Positions 1 to 6,365 are shown, numbered from the stretch's first letter. The stretch: 6,452 nt of DNA from Faecalibacterium sp. UBA7177 (GCA_002491225.1 DKVN01000167.1:1-6452), one strand, 5' to 3'. The notes: generated by a model not told the origin, from the sequence alone. Made by a program: numbers and translations.

Positions 1-26
1 GGGCTGAAAATTGCAAAATCTTTCAA
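1..26 (-). CDS. Possible 5' end of a further operon gene, TTG start, cut by window edge
   Basis: Only about eight and a half codons are visible, reading (M)KDFAIFS before the window ends. The case rests on an AAGGA at 37-33 on the minus strand, six bases before a TTG at 26-24, in a frame closed just upstream by a TAA at 38-36. No ATG or GTG lies in that frame. The gap from the dehydrogenase stop would be 32 bases, like the other gaps here, and I see no terminator between them, so continuation of the operon is plausible. The product cannot be identified from so few residues. The true next gene could also start outside the window. Confidence 0.3.
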
Positions 27-32
27 ATGAAA

Positions 33-37
33 TCCTT
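33..37 (-). promoter_or_regulatory. Candidate Shine-Dalgarno for the edge gene
   Basis: AAGGA on the minus strand lies six bases before the TTG at 26. It is the only support for a start in the 58 bases left of the dehydrogenase stop. The rest of that stretch is AT-rich, with no inverted repeat followed by a T run. Confidence 0.3.
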
Positions 38-58
38 ACTGTTTTCCAGAATTTTTGA

Positions 59-1252
59 TTATTCTACATGGAAAATATCCCGTGTGTACAGTTTGCTTTT
101 GACATCCTGCAATTGTTTGTCTGCCCGATTGCAAAGAATTACATCGGAAATCCGTTTAAATTCTGCCAGGTCATTTATGATGGGGATGTCCTGATAGGAC
201 TTCTCAGAAAGCATTGGTTCATAAATCACAATAGAAACGCCCATTTTTTTCAGCAGAAGCAGCACATCCAAAATACTGCTCTCACGGAAGTTATCACTGC
301 CGGCTTTCATTATCAGGCGATAGGCTCCAACAATACCCGGCTTCATTTTTGCAACATCAGATGCGATAAAGGCTTTTCGGGTGGCGTTGGAACGCACAAT
401 TGCGCCAATAAGGTCCTGCGGAATATCCCCATAGTTTATGCATAATTGCTTCGTGTCCTTAGGCAGACAATATCCGCCATAGCCAAAACTGGGATTGTTG
501 TAATGGGTTCCAATCCGCGGGTCCAGCGAAACACCTTCGATCAGCTGTCGGGTGCTTAATCCGCTTGTCTTTGCATAGGTATCCAGCTCGTTAAAATACG
601 CCACCCTCATGGCAAGGTATGTATTGGAAAAAAGCTTGATCGCTTCCGCTTCACTTGAGCCGGTAAATAGGGTTGGAATATCCTTCTTTTTAGCCCCTTT
701 TTGCAGCAGCTGTGCAAAAAGGCCGGCTGCCTTTTGTTCTTTTTGCGAATTTCCGGCTGTTCCCACCACAATTCTGCTTGGATACAAATTGTCGTACAGT
801 GCATGGCCCTCGCGCAGAAATTCAGGGCTAAAAAGAATGTTCACCCCATAGTTGGATTTTGCGGCCTTTGTATAGCCAATAGGAATGGTTGACTTAATGA
901 CAACCGGAACATCCGCTGCGTATCGTTTCACCAATTCAATTATATTTTCTATTGAAGATGTATCAAACCGATTGGTTTTAAGATCATAATTGGTTGGCGT
1001 TGCAATAATGACCATATCTGTATTGCTAAAAGCGGTTTCTGCGTCTGTATAGGCATTTATGTTAAGGGGTTTTGTATTCAAATACTCTTCAATCTCTTTA
1101 TCTTTTATTGGTGCCTTTCCCGCCTGCAGAGACTTTACTTTTTGAGCATCAATTTCGTAGACGTTTACTTTTTGGTCTTGCGCAAGCAGTACCGCCAATG
1201 AAAGGCCCACATAGCCCATTCCTGCAACTGTAATCTGATATTGTTTTTTCAT
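59..1252 (-). CDS. ugd: UDP-glucose 6-dehydrogenase
   Basis: This cytoplasmic enzyme oxidises UDP-glucose to UDP-glucuronate with two NAD+, supplying uronic acid for capsule or other surface glycans. The 397-residue protein has the length of the short Ugd class (E. coli Ugd is about 388). Visible motifs: the Rossmann GxGxxG at residues 11-16 (GMGYVG), ATPT at 84-87, STIPIGYT at 121-128, SPEFLREG at 142-149, the central EAIKLFSN with Lys206 and Asn210, DPRIG at 244-248, and GYGGYCLPKD with the catalytic thiol Cys262 and Asp266. The C-terminal half keeps YRLIMKAGSDNFR, and the protein ends YTRDIFHVE, much as in E. coli Ugd. The ATG at 1252 is chosen over a longer frame back to 1348, because the added 32 residues lie inside the ATPase gene and precede the Rossmann strand. 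The start overlaps the ATPase stop as ATGA. Base composition is clearly AT-richer than upstream genes (24 of 60 GC at 121-180, 21 of 60 at 961-1020), suggesting separate acquisition. Confidence 0.96.
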   Translation of the reverse strand: MKKQYQITVAGMGYVGLSLAVLLAQDQKVNVYEIDAQKVKSLQAGKAPIKDKEIEEYLNTKPLNINAYTDAETAFSNTDMVIIATPTNYDLKTNRFDTSSIENIIELVKRYAADVPVVIKSTIPIGYTKAAKSNYGVNILFSPEFLREGHALYDNLYPSRIVVGTAGNSQKEQKAAGLFAQLLQKGAKKKDIPTLFTGSSEAEAIKLFSNTYLAMRVAYFNELDTYAKTSGLSTRQLIEGVSLDPRIGTHYNNPSFGYGGYCLPKDTKQLCINYGDIPQDLIGAIVRSNATRKAFIASDVAKMKPGIVGAYRLIMKAGSDNFRESSILDVLLLLKKMGVSIVIYEPMLSEKSYQDIPIINDLAEFKRISDVILCNRADKQLQDVKSKLYTRDIFHVE

Positions 1253-2001
1253 GATTCCGGCCTCATTCCTGTTTTTAAAAAACATTCGTACCTGTCGCAA
1301 AGATCCCTTGTCTCCCCAAAGGCAACCTGCCTGCCGCGATCCAGCCAAAATACCTTATTGCAGAGCTCCCGCACCTGGTCAAGCGAGTGGGAGACCAGCA
1401 GGCCCGTGACCCCGCGGCCGAGGATCTCGACCATCTTGTTGTGACTTTTCTCCTTGAACGCGCCGTCCCCGACGCTGAGCACCTCATCCAGGATGATGAT
1501 GTCCGGATCCAGCTCGCTGGCGATCGCGAAGGCGAGGCGGCTCTTCATCCCGCTGGACAGCTGCCGGAAGGCGTAGTCCTGAAACTCCTCGAGCTCGGCA
1601 AACTCGATGATCGAGGCATAGTGCTCGTCCATAAAAGCGCGCGTGTAGCCCAAAAAGGCGCCGCGCAGATAGGCATTTTCTTTTACGGTCAGGTCGTCGT
1701 CAAAGCCGGAAGCCAGCTCCAGCAGGGCCGCGATATTGCCCTCGACCCGGATCGTCCCCTCGGTGGGCACCATCACCCCGCTGATCGTTTTGAGCAGGGT
1801 GGATTTTCCCGCGCCGTTGGTGCCGATGATGCCCAGCATGTCGCCTTTTTCCAGTGAAAAGCTGATATTGCGGTTTGCCCAAAACCGGTTCACCGTGTAG
1901 TTTCGGGTGATGTGGCGCAGCACCCATTCCTTCAGGCCAATGTTGCGCAGGTCTCCGGTCATATAGCAGACCGATACATTTTTCAGTTCGACCGTCGTCA
2001 T
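1249..2001 (-). CDS. wzt: Polysaccharide ABC exporter ATPase, Wzt/TagH type, short form
   Basis: This is the ATP-hydrolysing subunit that drives export of a lipid-linked polysaccharide through the permease encoded just upstream. The 250-residue protein has all nucleotide-binding parts: Walker A GTNGAGKST (60-68, Lys66), signature LSSGMKSRL (148-156), Walker B IIILDE (168-173, catalytic Glu173), D-loop SVGD (176-179) and switch His205. An N-terminal segment before the core strand (about 14-42, with RFWANRNISF) and the GFDDDLTVKEN stretch (99-109) are typical of the Wzt/TagH/KpsT group. The chain ends about 45 residues after the switch His, so there is no C-terminal carbohydrate-binding domain as in the long Wzt proteins of E. 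coli O8/O9a. The start has AGGAG at 2012-2008, six bases before the ATG. The gene lies 20 bases after the permease and its stop overlaps the ugd start. GC content falls within its last 20 or so codons. Whether the cargo is O-antigen, capsule or teichoic-acid-like glycan cannot be decided here. Confidence 0.93.
   Translation of the reverse strand: MTTVELKNVSVCYMTGDLRNIGLKEWVLRHITRNYTVNRFWANRNISFSLEKGDMLGIIGTNGAGKSTLLKTISGVMVPTEGTIRVEGNIAALLELASGFDDDLTVKENAYLRGAFLGYTRAFMDEHYASIIEFAELEEFQDYAFRQLSSGMKSRLAFAIASELDPDIIILDEVLSVGDGAFKEKSHNKMVEILGRGVTGLLVSHSLDQVRELCNKVFWLDRGRQVAFGETRDLCDRYECFLKTGMRPES
1261..1270 (-). promoter_or_regulatory. Ribosome binding site fixing the ugd start
   Basis: The minus strand reads AGGAATGAGG here, with GAGG ending eight bases before the ATG at 1252. 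It lies within the last codons of the ATPase gene. It supports the short 397-residue start rather than the upstream in-frame ATG at 1348. Confidence 0.6.
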
Positions 2002-2021
2002 GGATCGCTCCTACGTTTGTT

Positions 2022-2789
2022 TTAGATATAGTAGATGAACCGGTGGTTGTACTTTTTGTAGATGAACGCCCCGACCCCCAGCGCGATCAGCGCGTACAGG
2101 ATGCACAGACCACTGATCAGAAGGCTGGGCATTGCGTCGTCGATCACCACCGTGCGGAAAAAGCAGATATACACATACACCGGGTTGAACAGAAAGATCT
2201 TTTGCTGGGCGGGCGAAAACCGGTCGATCGTGTAGAAGATCGCGGACAGATAGGTCAGCAGCATCAAAAAGACGTTATAGAGATACTCCATATCCCGGAA
2301 AAAGATATACAGCGCCGAGAGGATCATCCCGATCCCCACATTGAACACGGCAAGGCAGCAGATGGGCAGGATCAGCAGCAGCATCCGGGGCGAGAGGGGA
2401 ATGCCATCTGCCAGCACAAAAGCGAAATAGACCACCAGGGTCAGCAGAAAGTTGATGAGCGCCGAGATGTTTTTGGAAAAGAGAAAGAGGTATTTGGGCA
2501 CCGGGATCTTGCTGAAGATCGATGCGTTGCTGGAAAGCGCCGTCATCCCGGTGGTGGTGGACTCCCGGAAAAAGGAGAGCACGATGTTGCCGCTGAACAG
2601 ATAGATGATGTAATGTGGGGTACTGTTGCCAAAAAAGCGGCCAAAAGCAAACTGCATCACAAACAGGTTCATCAGCGGGAATAAAACGCTCCAGAGCATT
2701 CCAAGGCTGGTGCCCCGGTACTTTTTGCTGAAATCCCGTTTGACCAGTTCCTCAAACAGAAACTGGTTCTTTTTCAATCGTGTAAGCAT
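2022..2789 (-). CDS. wzm: Polysaccharide ABC-2 exporter permease, Wzm/TagG type
   Basis: This is the membrane subunit of the exporter, expected to dimerise and form the channel for the lipid-linked glycan, with the following gene as its ATPase. The length of 255 residues is normal for Wzm/TagG. An amphipathic N-terminal segment (about 10-28, with the family-typical KRDFSKKYRGTSLGMLW) precedes roughly six hydrophobic segments, near 29-50, 58-76, 106-127, 136-163, 168-187 and 221-243. The cytoplasmic FFRDMEYLYN (163-172) and FNPVY (201-205) are also typical of ABC-2 polysaccharide exporters. The protein ends in a basic, aromatic tail (KKYNHRFIYYI). AAGGAG at 2799-2794 is four bases before the ATG. 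The gene begins 24 bases after the aminotransferase stop. Its base composition is intermediate (28 of 60 GC at 2161-2220). Confidence 0.93.
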   Translation of the reverse strand: MLTRLKKNQFLFEELVKRDFSKKYRGTSLGMLWSVLFPLMNLFVMQFAFGRFFGNSTPHYIIYLFSGNIVLSFFRESTTTGMTALSSNASIFSKIPVPKYLFLFSKNISALINFLLTLVVYFAFVLADGIPLSPRMLLLILPICCLAVFNVGIGMILSALYIFFRDMEYLYNVFLMLLTYLSAIFYTIDRFSPAQQKIFLFNPVYVYICFFRTVVIDDAMPSLLISGLCILYALIALGVGAFIYKKYNHRFIYYI

Positions 2790-2813
2790 GGCGCTCCTTG
2801 TTTTGTCGTGGGG

Positions 2814-3911
2814 TCATTCAAAAGCGTTGACCGCCTGGATCACGCAGTCGGCCTCCGCCTCGGTCATGCCGTAATACATGGGCAGGCTCAGCTCGGTGGC
2901 GCTGATCTTTTCGGCGATGGGCAGCGCGCCCTGGGGGATGCCCAGGCCCGCATAGCACCCTTGCAGGTGCATGGGGATGGGGTAGTGCCGGTTGGTCTGG
3001 ATGCCGTTCGCCTCCAGATGCTGCGCCAGGGCGTCGCGCCGCGGCGAGCGCACCGCGAAGATATGCCAGACCGGCTCGGCCCACTCCGGCACCTGCGGCA
3101 GAATGACCTCCGGGTGGCGGATGCCCGCAAGGTACCGCGCGGCGGTGCGGCGGCGATCCTCGTTGACCTTGTCCAGATGCGGCAGCTTGGCGGCCAGAAA
3201 GGCGGCCTGCAGCTCGTCCAGACGGGAGTTCTGGCCCTGGTAGATGTGGTGGTATTTGTAGTCGCTGCCATAGTTGCCCAGCGCCCGCACCTTTTGGGCC
3301 AGGATCTCATCGTTGGTGACCACCGCGCCGGCATCCCCCAGCGCGCCGAGGTTTTTGCCCGGATAAAAGCTGAAGGCCGCCGCATCGCCAAAGCTGCCGA
3401 TCCGCCTGCCCTTGTAGCGCGCGCCGTGGGCCTGGGCGCAGTCCTCCAGCACCCGCAGGCCATGCCGCGCCGCGATGGCGAGGATGGGATCCATATCGGC
3501 CGGTTGGCCGTACAGATGCACCGGGATCACCGCGCGGGTGCGCGGGGTGATCGCCTGCTCGATGCGGGCGGGATCCAGGTTGAAGGTGGCAAGATCCGGC
3601 TCGACAAAAACCGGTTTCGCCCCTGTATAGGTAACGGCCAAAGCTGTTGCGATAAAGGTGTTGGAGGGCACCAGCACCTCGTCCCCGGGGCCGATGTCCA
3701 TTGCCTTGAGGGCCAGCACCAGCGCGTCCAGCCCGTTGCCCACGCCGACGCAGTGCTTTGCGCCGCAATAGGCGGCGAACGCCTGCTCAAAGGCCGTGTC
3801 CTCCTCGCCCTCAATGTACCAGCTGCGGGTATAGACCCGCTCGAACGCCGCGCGCAGCTCGCTGTCCAGCTCGCGCTCAAGCGGCCTGAAGGTCACAAAT
3901 GGGATGTTCAT
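2814..3911 (-). CDS. PLP-dependent dTDP-3-oxo-6-deoxyhexose 3-aminotransferase (FdtB/QdtB type, DegT/DnrJ/EryC1/StrS family)
   Basis: This cytoplasmic enzyme is expected to transfer an amino group, normally from glutamate, to C3 of the dTDP-3-oxo-6-deoxyhexose made by the neighbouring ketoisomerase, giving dTDP-Fuc3N or dTDP-Qui3N. The 365 residues match the family length. PLP-site motifs are visible: GNGLDAL (58-64), EDCAQAHGA (156-164, with Asp157 expected to contact the pyridine nitrogen), SFYPGKNLGALGDAG (181-195) with the Schiff-base Lys186, and QNSRLDELQAA (227-237). The GNGLDAL and SNTFIAT stretches resemble characterised FdtB and QdtB more than the 4-aminotransferases of the family. 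The ATG at 3911 overlaps the ketoisomerase stop as ATGA, with AAGGGA at 3924-3919, seven bases upstream, so the pair is probably translationally coupled. This is the most GC-rich gene of the window (48 of 60 at 3421-3480), which produces several long shadow frames. The C4 configuration of the substrate is not determined, so I give no symbol. Confidence 0.92.
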   Translation of the reverse strand: MNIPFVTFRPLERELDSELRAAFERVYTRSWYIEGEEDTAFEQAFAAYCGAKHCVGVGNGLDALVLALKAMDIGPGDEVLVPSNTFIATALAVTYTGAKPVFVEPDLATFNLDPARIEQAITPRTRAVIPVHLYGQPADMDPILAIAARHGLRVLEDCAQAHGARYKGRRIGSFGDAAAFSFYPGKNLGALGDAGAVVTNDEILAQKVRALGNYGSDYKYHHIYQGQNSRLDELQAAFLAAKLPHLDKVNEDRRRTAARYLAGIRHPEVILPQVPEWAEPVWHIFAVRSPRRDALAQHLEANGIQTNRHYPIPMHLQGCYAGLGIPQGALPIAEKISATELSLPMYYGMTEAEADCVIQAVNAFE

Positions 3912-4321
3912 TGGGCGGTCCCTTCTTTTCCAATAAAGTTGAGAAATTCATCATAGTCCCGGATGTAATCGGATTCATCATACAGCTCGGAGGCCAGCAC
4001 CAGCAGCACCGCGTCGGGCGAGAAGTCGAACATCTCCCGCCACATATTGTTGGCCACGTACAGCCCCTCGTAGGGCTTTTCGAGCGGCACCACCTTGGAC
4101 TCGCTGCCGTTGTCCAGCCGGATCTTGCAGCTGCCGTGGATGCAGACCAGGATCTGTTCGAGGCTTTTGTGTGCGTGGTAGCCGCGGGTGACCCCCTGCG
4201 CGGTGTCGTACATATAGTAGATGCGGCGGATCGTGAAGGGGATGTCGACGTGCTCCTCCAACGCCACCAGCTGGCCGCGCGCGTCTCCGTGCGGCTGGAA
4301 CATGTATTTGACGACCTGCAT
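3908..4321 (-). CDS. dTDP-4-oxo-6-deoxyglucose 3,4-ketoisomerase (FdtA/QdtA cupin)
   Basis: This small cytoplasmic cupin moves the keto group of dTDP-4-oxo-6-deoxy-D-glucose from C4 to C3, giving the 3-oxo substrate of the adjacent aminotransferase. The 137 residues match FdtA and QdtA. Hallmarks in order: RGQLVALEE (15-23), IRRIYYMYD (31-39), GYHAHKSLEQILVCIHGSCKI in two parts with His49 and His51 as the family's active-site pair, GLYVANNMWREMFDF (86-100), and the C-terminal LLVLAS then YDESDYIRDYDEF (114-126). From memory of published work on FdtA and QdtA, a Tyr-Arg pair (Y17, R97 in QdtA) gives the gluco product and Arg-His gives galacto. Here the equivalent positions read Arg15 and Arg95, a mixed pair, so the product could be either epimer. 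AAGGAG at 4335-4330 is eight bases before the ATG. The stop overlaps the aminotransferase start. Confidence 0.94.
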   Translation of the reverse strand: MQVVKYMFQPHGDARGQLVALEEHVDIPFTIRRIYYMYDTAQGVTRGYHAHKSLEQILVCIHGSCKIRLDNGSESKVVPLEKPYEGLYVANNMWREMFDFSPDAVLLVLASELYDESDYIRDYDEFLNFIGKEGTAQ

Positions 4322-4348
4322 CTTGTTCTCTCCTTGTATCTGGTCTCG

Positions 4349-5380
4349 CTATTTGCAAAAGGTGATGATCAGCCTGCGCATGGCGCTGTAAAAGCGGTTG
4401 CAGCAGCAGGCCCACAGCAGCTGTGAAAGGCAGCGCAGCCGCTGCCCGATGGGGCGGCTGGCAAACTCCGCCATCGTGTTGAGAAGATCCGGGGTCTGCT
4501 GGGCCGAGAGCTGAAGGTACTCCCGGCAGCGCGGCGTGTCCCGCAGATGGCTGCGCTGGAAAAAGGTCCCGACCAACGGCGAGGCAAAATGGGCCCATGT
4601 TGCCATACGCATCCCGCGCCCATTTTGCAGAACATCCTCCAGCAGCAGAAGCTCCATCATCTGCAGTTCGATCTTTTTGGCATCATGCATAATGCTCTGG
4701 TTCCGCTGCCGGTAGGCGAAGGTCGTCTTGCGCCGGTAGCACCAATCCCCGCAGCAGCCGATCGAATAGACCAGCCCGCAGTCATCGCAGAAGTACCGCA
4801 AAAGCCCCTCTTCGTATACCCTGCGCCGGAACGTAAAGCAGGAGACGTGCACATACGCCCCGCCCCAGGATACCGTCGGCGAAAAGCCGTACCACTCATA
4901 GGGCTGCTCGGTGCCGTCGTCGTGAAACAGCTTGAAGTCGGATGCGCAGGCAATATATTGGGGATGCGTGTCCAGAAAAGCGATGTCGGTTGAAAAGCGT
5001 TCCGGGTCGCAGAAGCGGTCGTCCCCGGACAGCACTGCCAGATACTCGCCCCGCGCCATCGACATCGCCTTTTTGAGGCTGTTGGACACCCGAATGGGCG
5101 CGATGGTCACCCCATCATCCCGGCGGTTGACGTAATAGTGGATCCTGCCCGGCCATCTGGCCGCGTAGGACTGGATGACCTCGAGGCTGCCGTCGCTGGA
5201 GCCATCGTCTCCGATGATGATCTCGAGATCCTCGATGCCCTGCTGGCCAAGGCAGCTGTCCAGCGCCTCGGGCAGATATTCCGCCTCGTTGTAGCTGATG
5301 ATGATCAGCGACAGCTTTACCGATCCAGGGGCCTGGGAGGGAGCCTCGCGTTGTGTACTCGTATCTTCCCGCATCGCCAT
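4349..5380 (-). CDS. Family 2 glycosyltransferase, cysteine-rich
   Basis: A GT-A fold transferase expected to add one sugar from an NDP-sugar to the growing lipid-linked glycan at the cytoplasmic face. Donor and acceptor are unknown. Counting from the ATG at 5380 (343 residues), the GT2 core starts near residue 22 with LSLIIISYNEAEYLPEALDS, followed by nucleotide-binding GDDGSSDGS (57-65) and the metal-binding DxD equivalent SGDDRF (118-123). An acidic CDDCG (198-202) lies about where the catalytic acidic residue is expected. There are 15 cysteines, including a cluster at 198, 201, 209, 210 and 214 and a CCC at 325-327. The C-terminal 35 residues mix hydrophobic and basic residues and may lie on the membrane. 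Two other in-frame ATGs exist. The one at 5392 lies inside the preceding gene with no spaced ribosome site and the one at 5374 is further from GGAGGG, so 5380 is preferred. It begins one base after the previous stop. The next gene follows after 27 bases. Confidence 0.9.
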   Translation of the reverse strand: MAMREDTSTQREAPSQAPGSVKLSLIIISYNEAEYLPEALDSCLGQQGIEDLEIIIGDDGSSDGSLEVIQSYAARWPGRIHYYVNRRDDGVTIAPIRVSNSLKKAMSMARGEYLAVLSGDDRFCDPERFSTDIAFLDTHPQYIACASDFKLFHDDGTEQPYEWYGFSPTVSWGGAYVHVSCFTFRRRVYEEGLLRYFCDDCGLVYSIGCCGDWCYRRKTTFAYRQRNQSIMHDAKKIELQMMELLLLEDVLQNGRGMRMATWAHFASPLVGTFFQRSHLRDTPRCREYLQLSAQQTPDLLNTMAEFASRPIGQRLRCLSQLLWACCCNRFYSAMRRLIITFCK

Positions 5381-5381
5381 G

Positions 5382-6365
5382 CTACCCTCCATCCTGCCGA
5401 TATGTCTGGTTCCATGCGTTGGATCGTTCGCTCAGCATCCCAAGATAACGGCCCGCTTCCTGCTCTTCGCACTGCATGGTGCGCAAAAAGTTGTTTACCC
5501 GCGCGTCCCACCGCTGCACGAATAGCGTATATGCCATGCCCTTTGCAAAGTATCGCGCGTAATAGGCATATCGGTAAGGGTTGAGCCGCCAGGGATATTT
5601 GGCAAAGGGCGAGCCGATCTCCCGCAGGAATGCGAGACGCTCCTGCTCGTAGCCGCTGTGGCTTTTGTGGCGCGCCCCGGTCGAGATGCCGCCGCCGGCC
5701 CGGTATAGCACCACCGGCTGGCATATCACCGTGGGCTCCAGATCCTCCCGTGCCAGCAGGTAGTTCCACAGGGGGTAATCCTCCATCCAGCGGCGGCCCT
5801 TGAGCAGCGCTTGTGTCTGCGCATCCGCCAGGCTTTTGCGGTAGAACACCCCGGGGGTATAGACGCAGTTGGTGACCCCTTGCCGTTTACGCAGAAGCCG
5901 CTTCAGATCCTTGCCCTCGTGCCGGACAAACTCCTGAAACACCCAGTGCCGCAGCAGATACTGGTTCGGCAGCACCCGGCCGTCCTGAAAGTAGAGGATC
6001 GGGCTCATCACGAAGTCCCCGGCCTGCGCCGCGGCGAACAGATCGTTTTTGTAATAAAGGTCGTCCCCTGCCAGAATTTTGAACCGTTCCGTTTCGACGG
6101 CGCGCAGCGCCCGCAGGTAGTTTTGCACGATGCCCTGATTCTGCTCTGCCGTCAGGATCCGCACACTGGAGAACAGCCCTGTGTGGCCCCGCAGCCAGGC
6201 CCGGGCCAGAGGGACTGTCTCATCCTGAGAGCAGTCGTCCGAGAGGATCAGGTGGGCCGCACGGCCATCGCCCCAGGTCTCGGTCTGATAGAGGATCGAT
6301 TCCAGATGTGGCAGGATGTAATCAGCCTGGTTGTAGGTCAGGGCAACAAAGGTAAAATCACGCAT
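5382..6365 (-). CDS. Family 2 glycosyltransferase
   Basis: A second GT-A fold transferase for glycan assembly, of unknown donor and acceptor. Counting from the ATG at 6365 (327 residues), it opens directly with the first beta strand FTFVALTYNQADYILPHL, as GT2 proteins do, followed by nucleotide-binding SDDCSQDET (42-50), NQGIVQNY (76-83) and the DxD equivalent AGDDLYY (99-105). MEDYPLW (194-200) fits the ED motif of the catalytic base, and VVLYRAGGGIST (218-229) is the common strand after it in RfbF-like GT2 enzymes. The tail (about 250-327) is rich in Tyr, Arg and Trp and may contact membrane or acceptor. A GTG at 6371 in the same frame would add two residues. Neither start has a good Shine-Dalgarno, unlike the other genes here, and the frame stays open without a start codon to the window edge. 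The gene ends TAG one base before the next ATG. It shares GT2 motifs with its neighbour but little other similarity, so a recent tandem duplication is unlikely. Confidence 0.9.
   Translation of the reverse strand: MRDFTFVALTYNQADYILPHLESILYQTETWGDGRAAHLILSDDCSQDETVPLARAWLRGHTGLFSSVRILTAEQNQGIVQNYLRALRAVETERFKILAGDDLYYKNDLFAAAQAGDFVMSPILYFQDGRVLPNQYLLRHWVFQEFVRHEGKDLKRLLRKRQGVTNCVYTPGVFYRKSLADAQTQALLKGRRWMEDYPLWNYLLAREDLEPTVICQPVVLYRAGGGISTGARHKSHSGYEQERLAFLREIGSPFAKYPWRLNPYRYAYYARYFAKGMAYTLFVQRWDARVNNFLRTMQCEEQEAGRYLGMLSERSNAWNQTYRQDGG
5385..5390 (-). promoter_or_regulatory. Ribosome binding site deciding the second GT2 start
   Basis: GGAGGG on the minus strand lies four bases before the ATG at 5380 and is made of the last codons of the upstream glycosyltransferase. 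The order GGAGGG, TAG stop, one base, ATG is typical of termination-reinitiation coupling. It argues against the ATG at 5392, which overlaps this element. Confidence 0.7.

Noticed and set aside
68..445. Plus-strand frame of 125 codons opposite ugd
   Set aside because: The opposite strand has the complete conserved C-terminal half of Ugd. This frame shows no recognisable motif.
1253..1348. N-terminal extension of the UDP-glucose dehydrogenase to an upstream ATG
   Set aside because: The extra 32 residues lie within the ATPase gene in another frame and precede the Rossmann strand that normally starts the protein. The ATG at 1252 has a ribosome site and the ATGA overlap.
2043..2684. Plus-strand frame of 213 codons opposite the permease
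   Set aside because: The very hydrophilic, Gln/His/Asp-rich translation is the expected complement of hydrophobic membrane-segment codons. The minus strand encodes a full ABC-2 permease.
2888..3768. Alternative minus-strand frames inside the aminotransferase (2888-3463 and 3307-3768)
   Set aside because: Their Arg/Ala/Gly-rich translations come from out-of-frame reading of GC-rich codons.
2808..3956. Plus-strand frame of 382 codons opposite the aminotransferase
   Set aside because: It mirrors a very GC-rich real gene whose PLP motifs are intact on the minus strand. The translation is low-complexity, rich in Arg, Ala, Gly and Gln, and fits no family I recognise.
3899..4426. Plus-strand frame of 175 codons opposite the ketoisomerase
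   Set aside because: It spans a gene boundary of the real operon and mirrors the cupin gene. There is no motif support.
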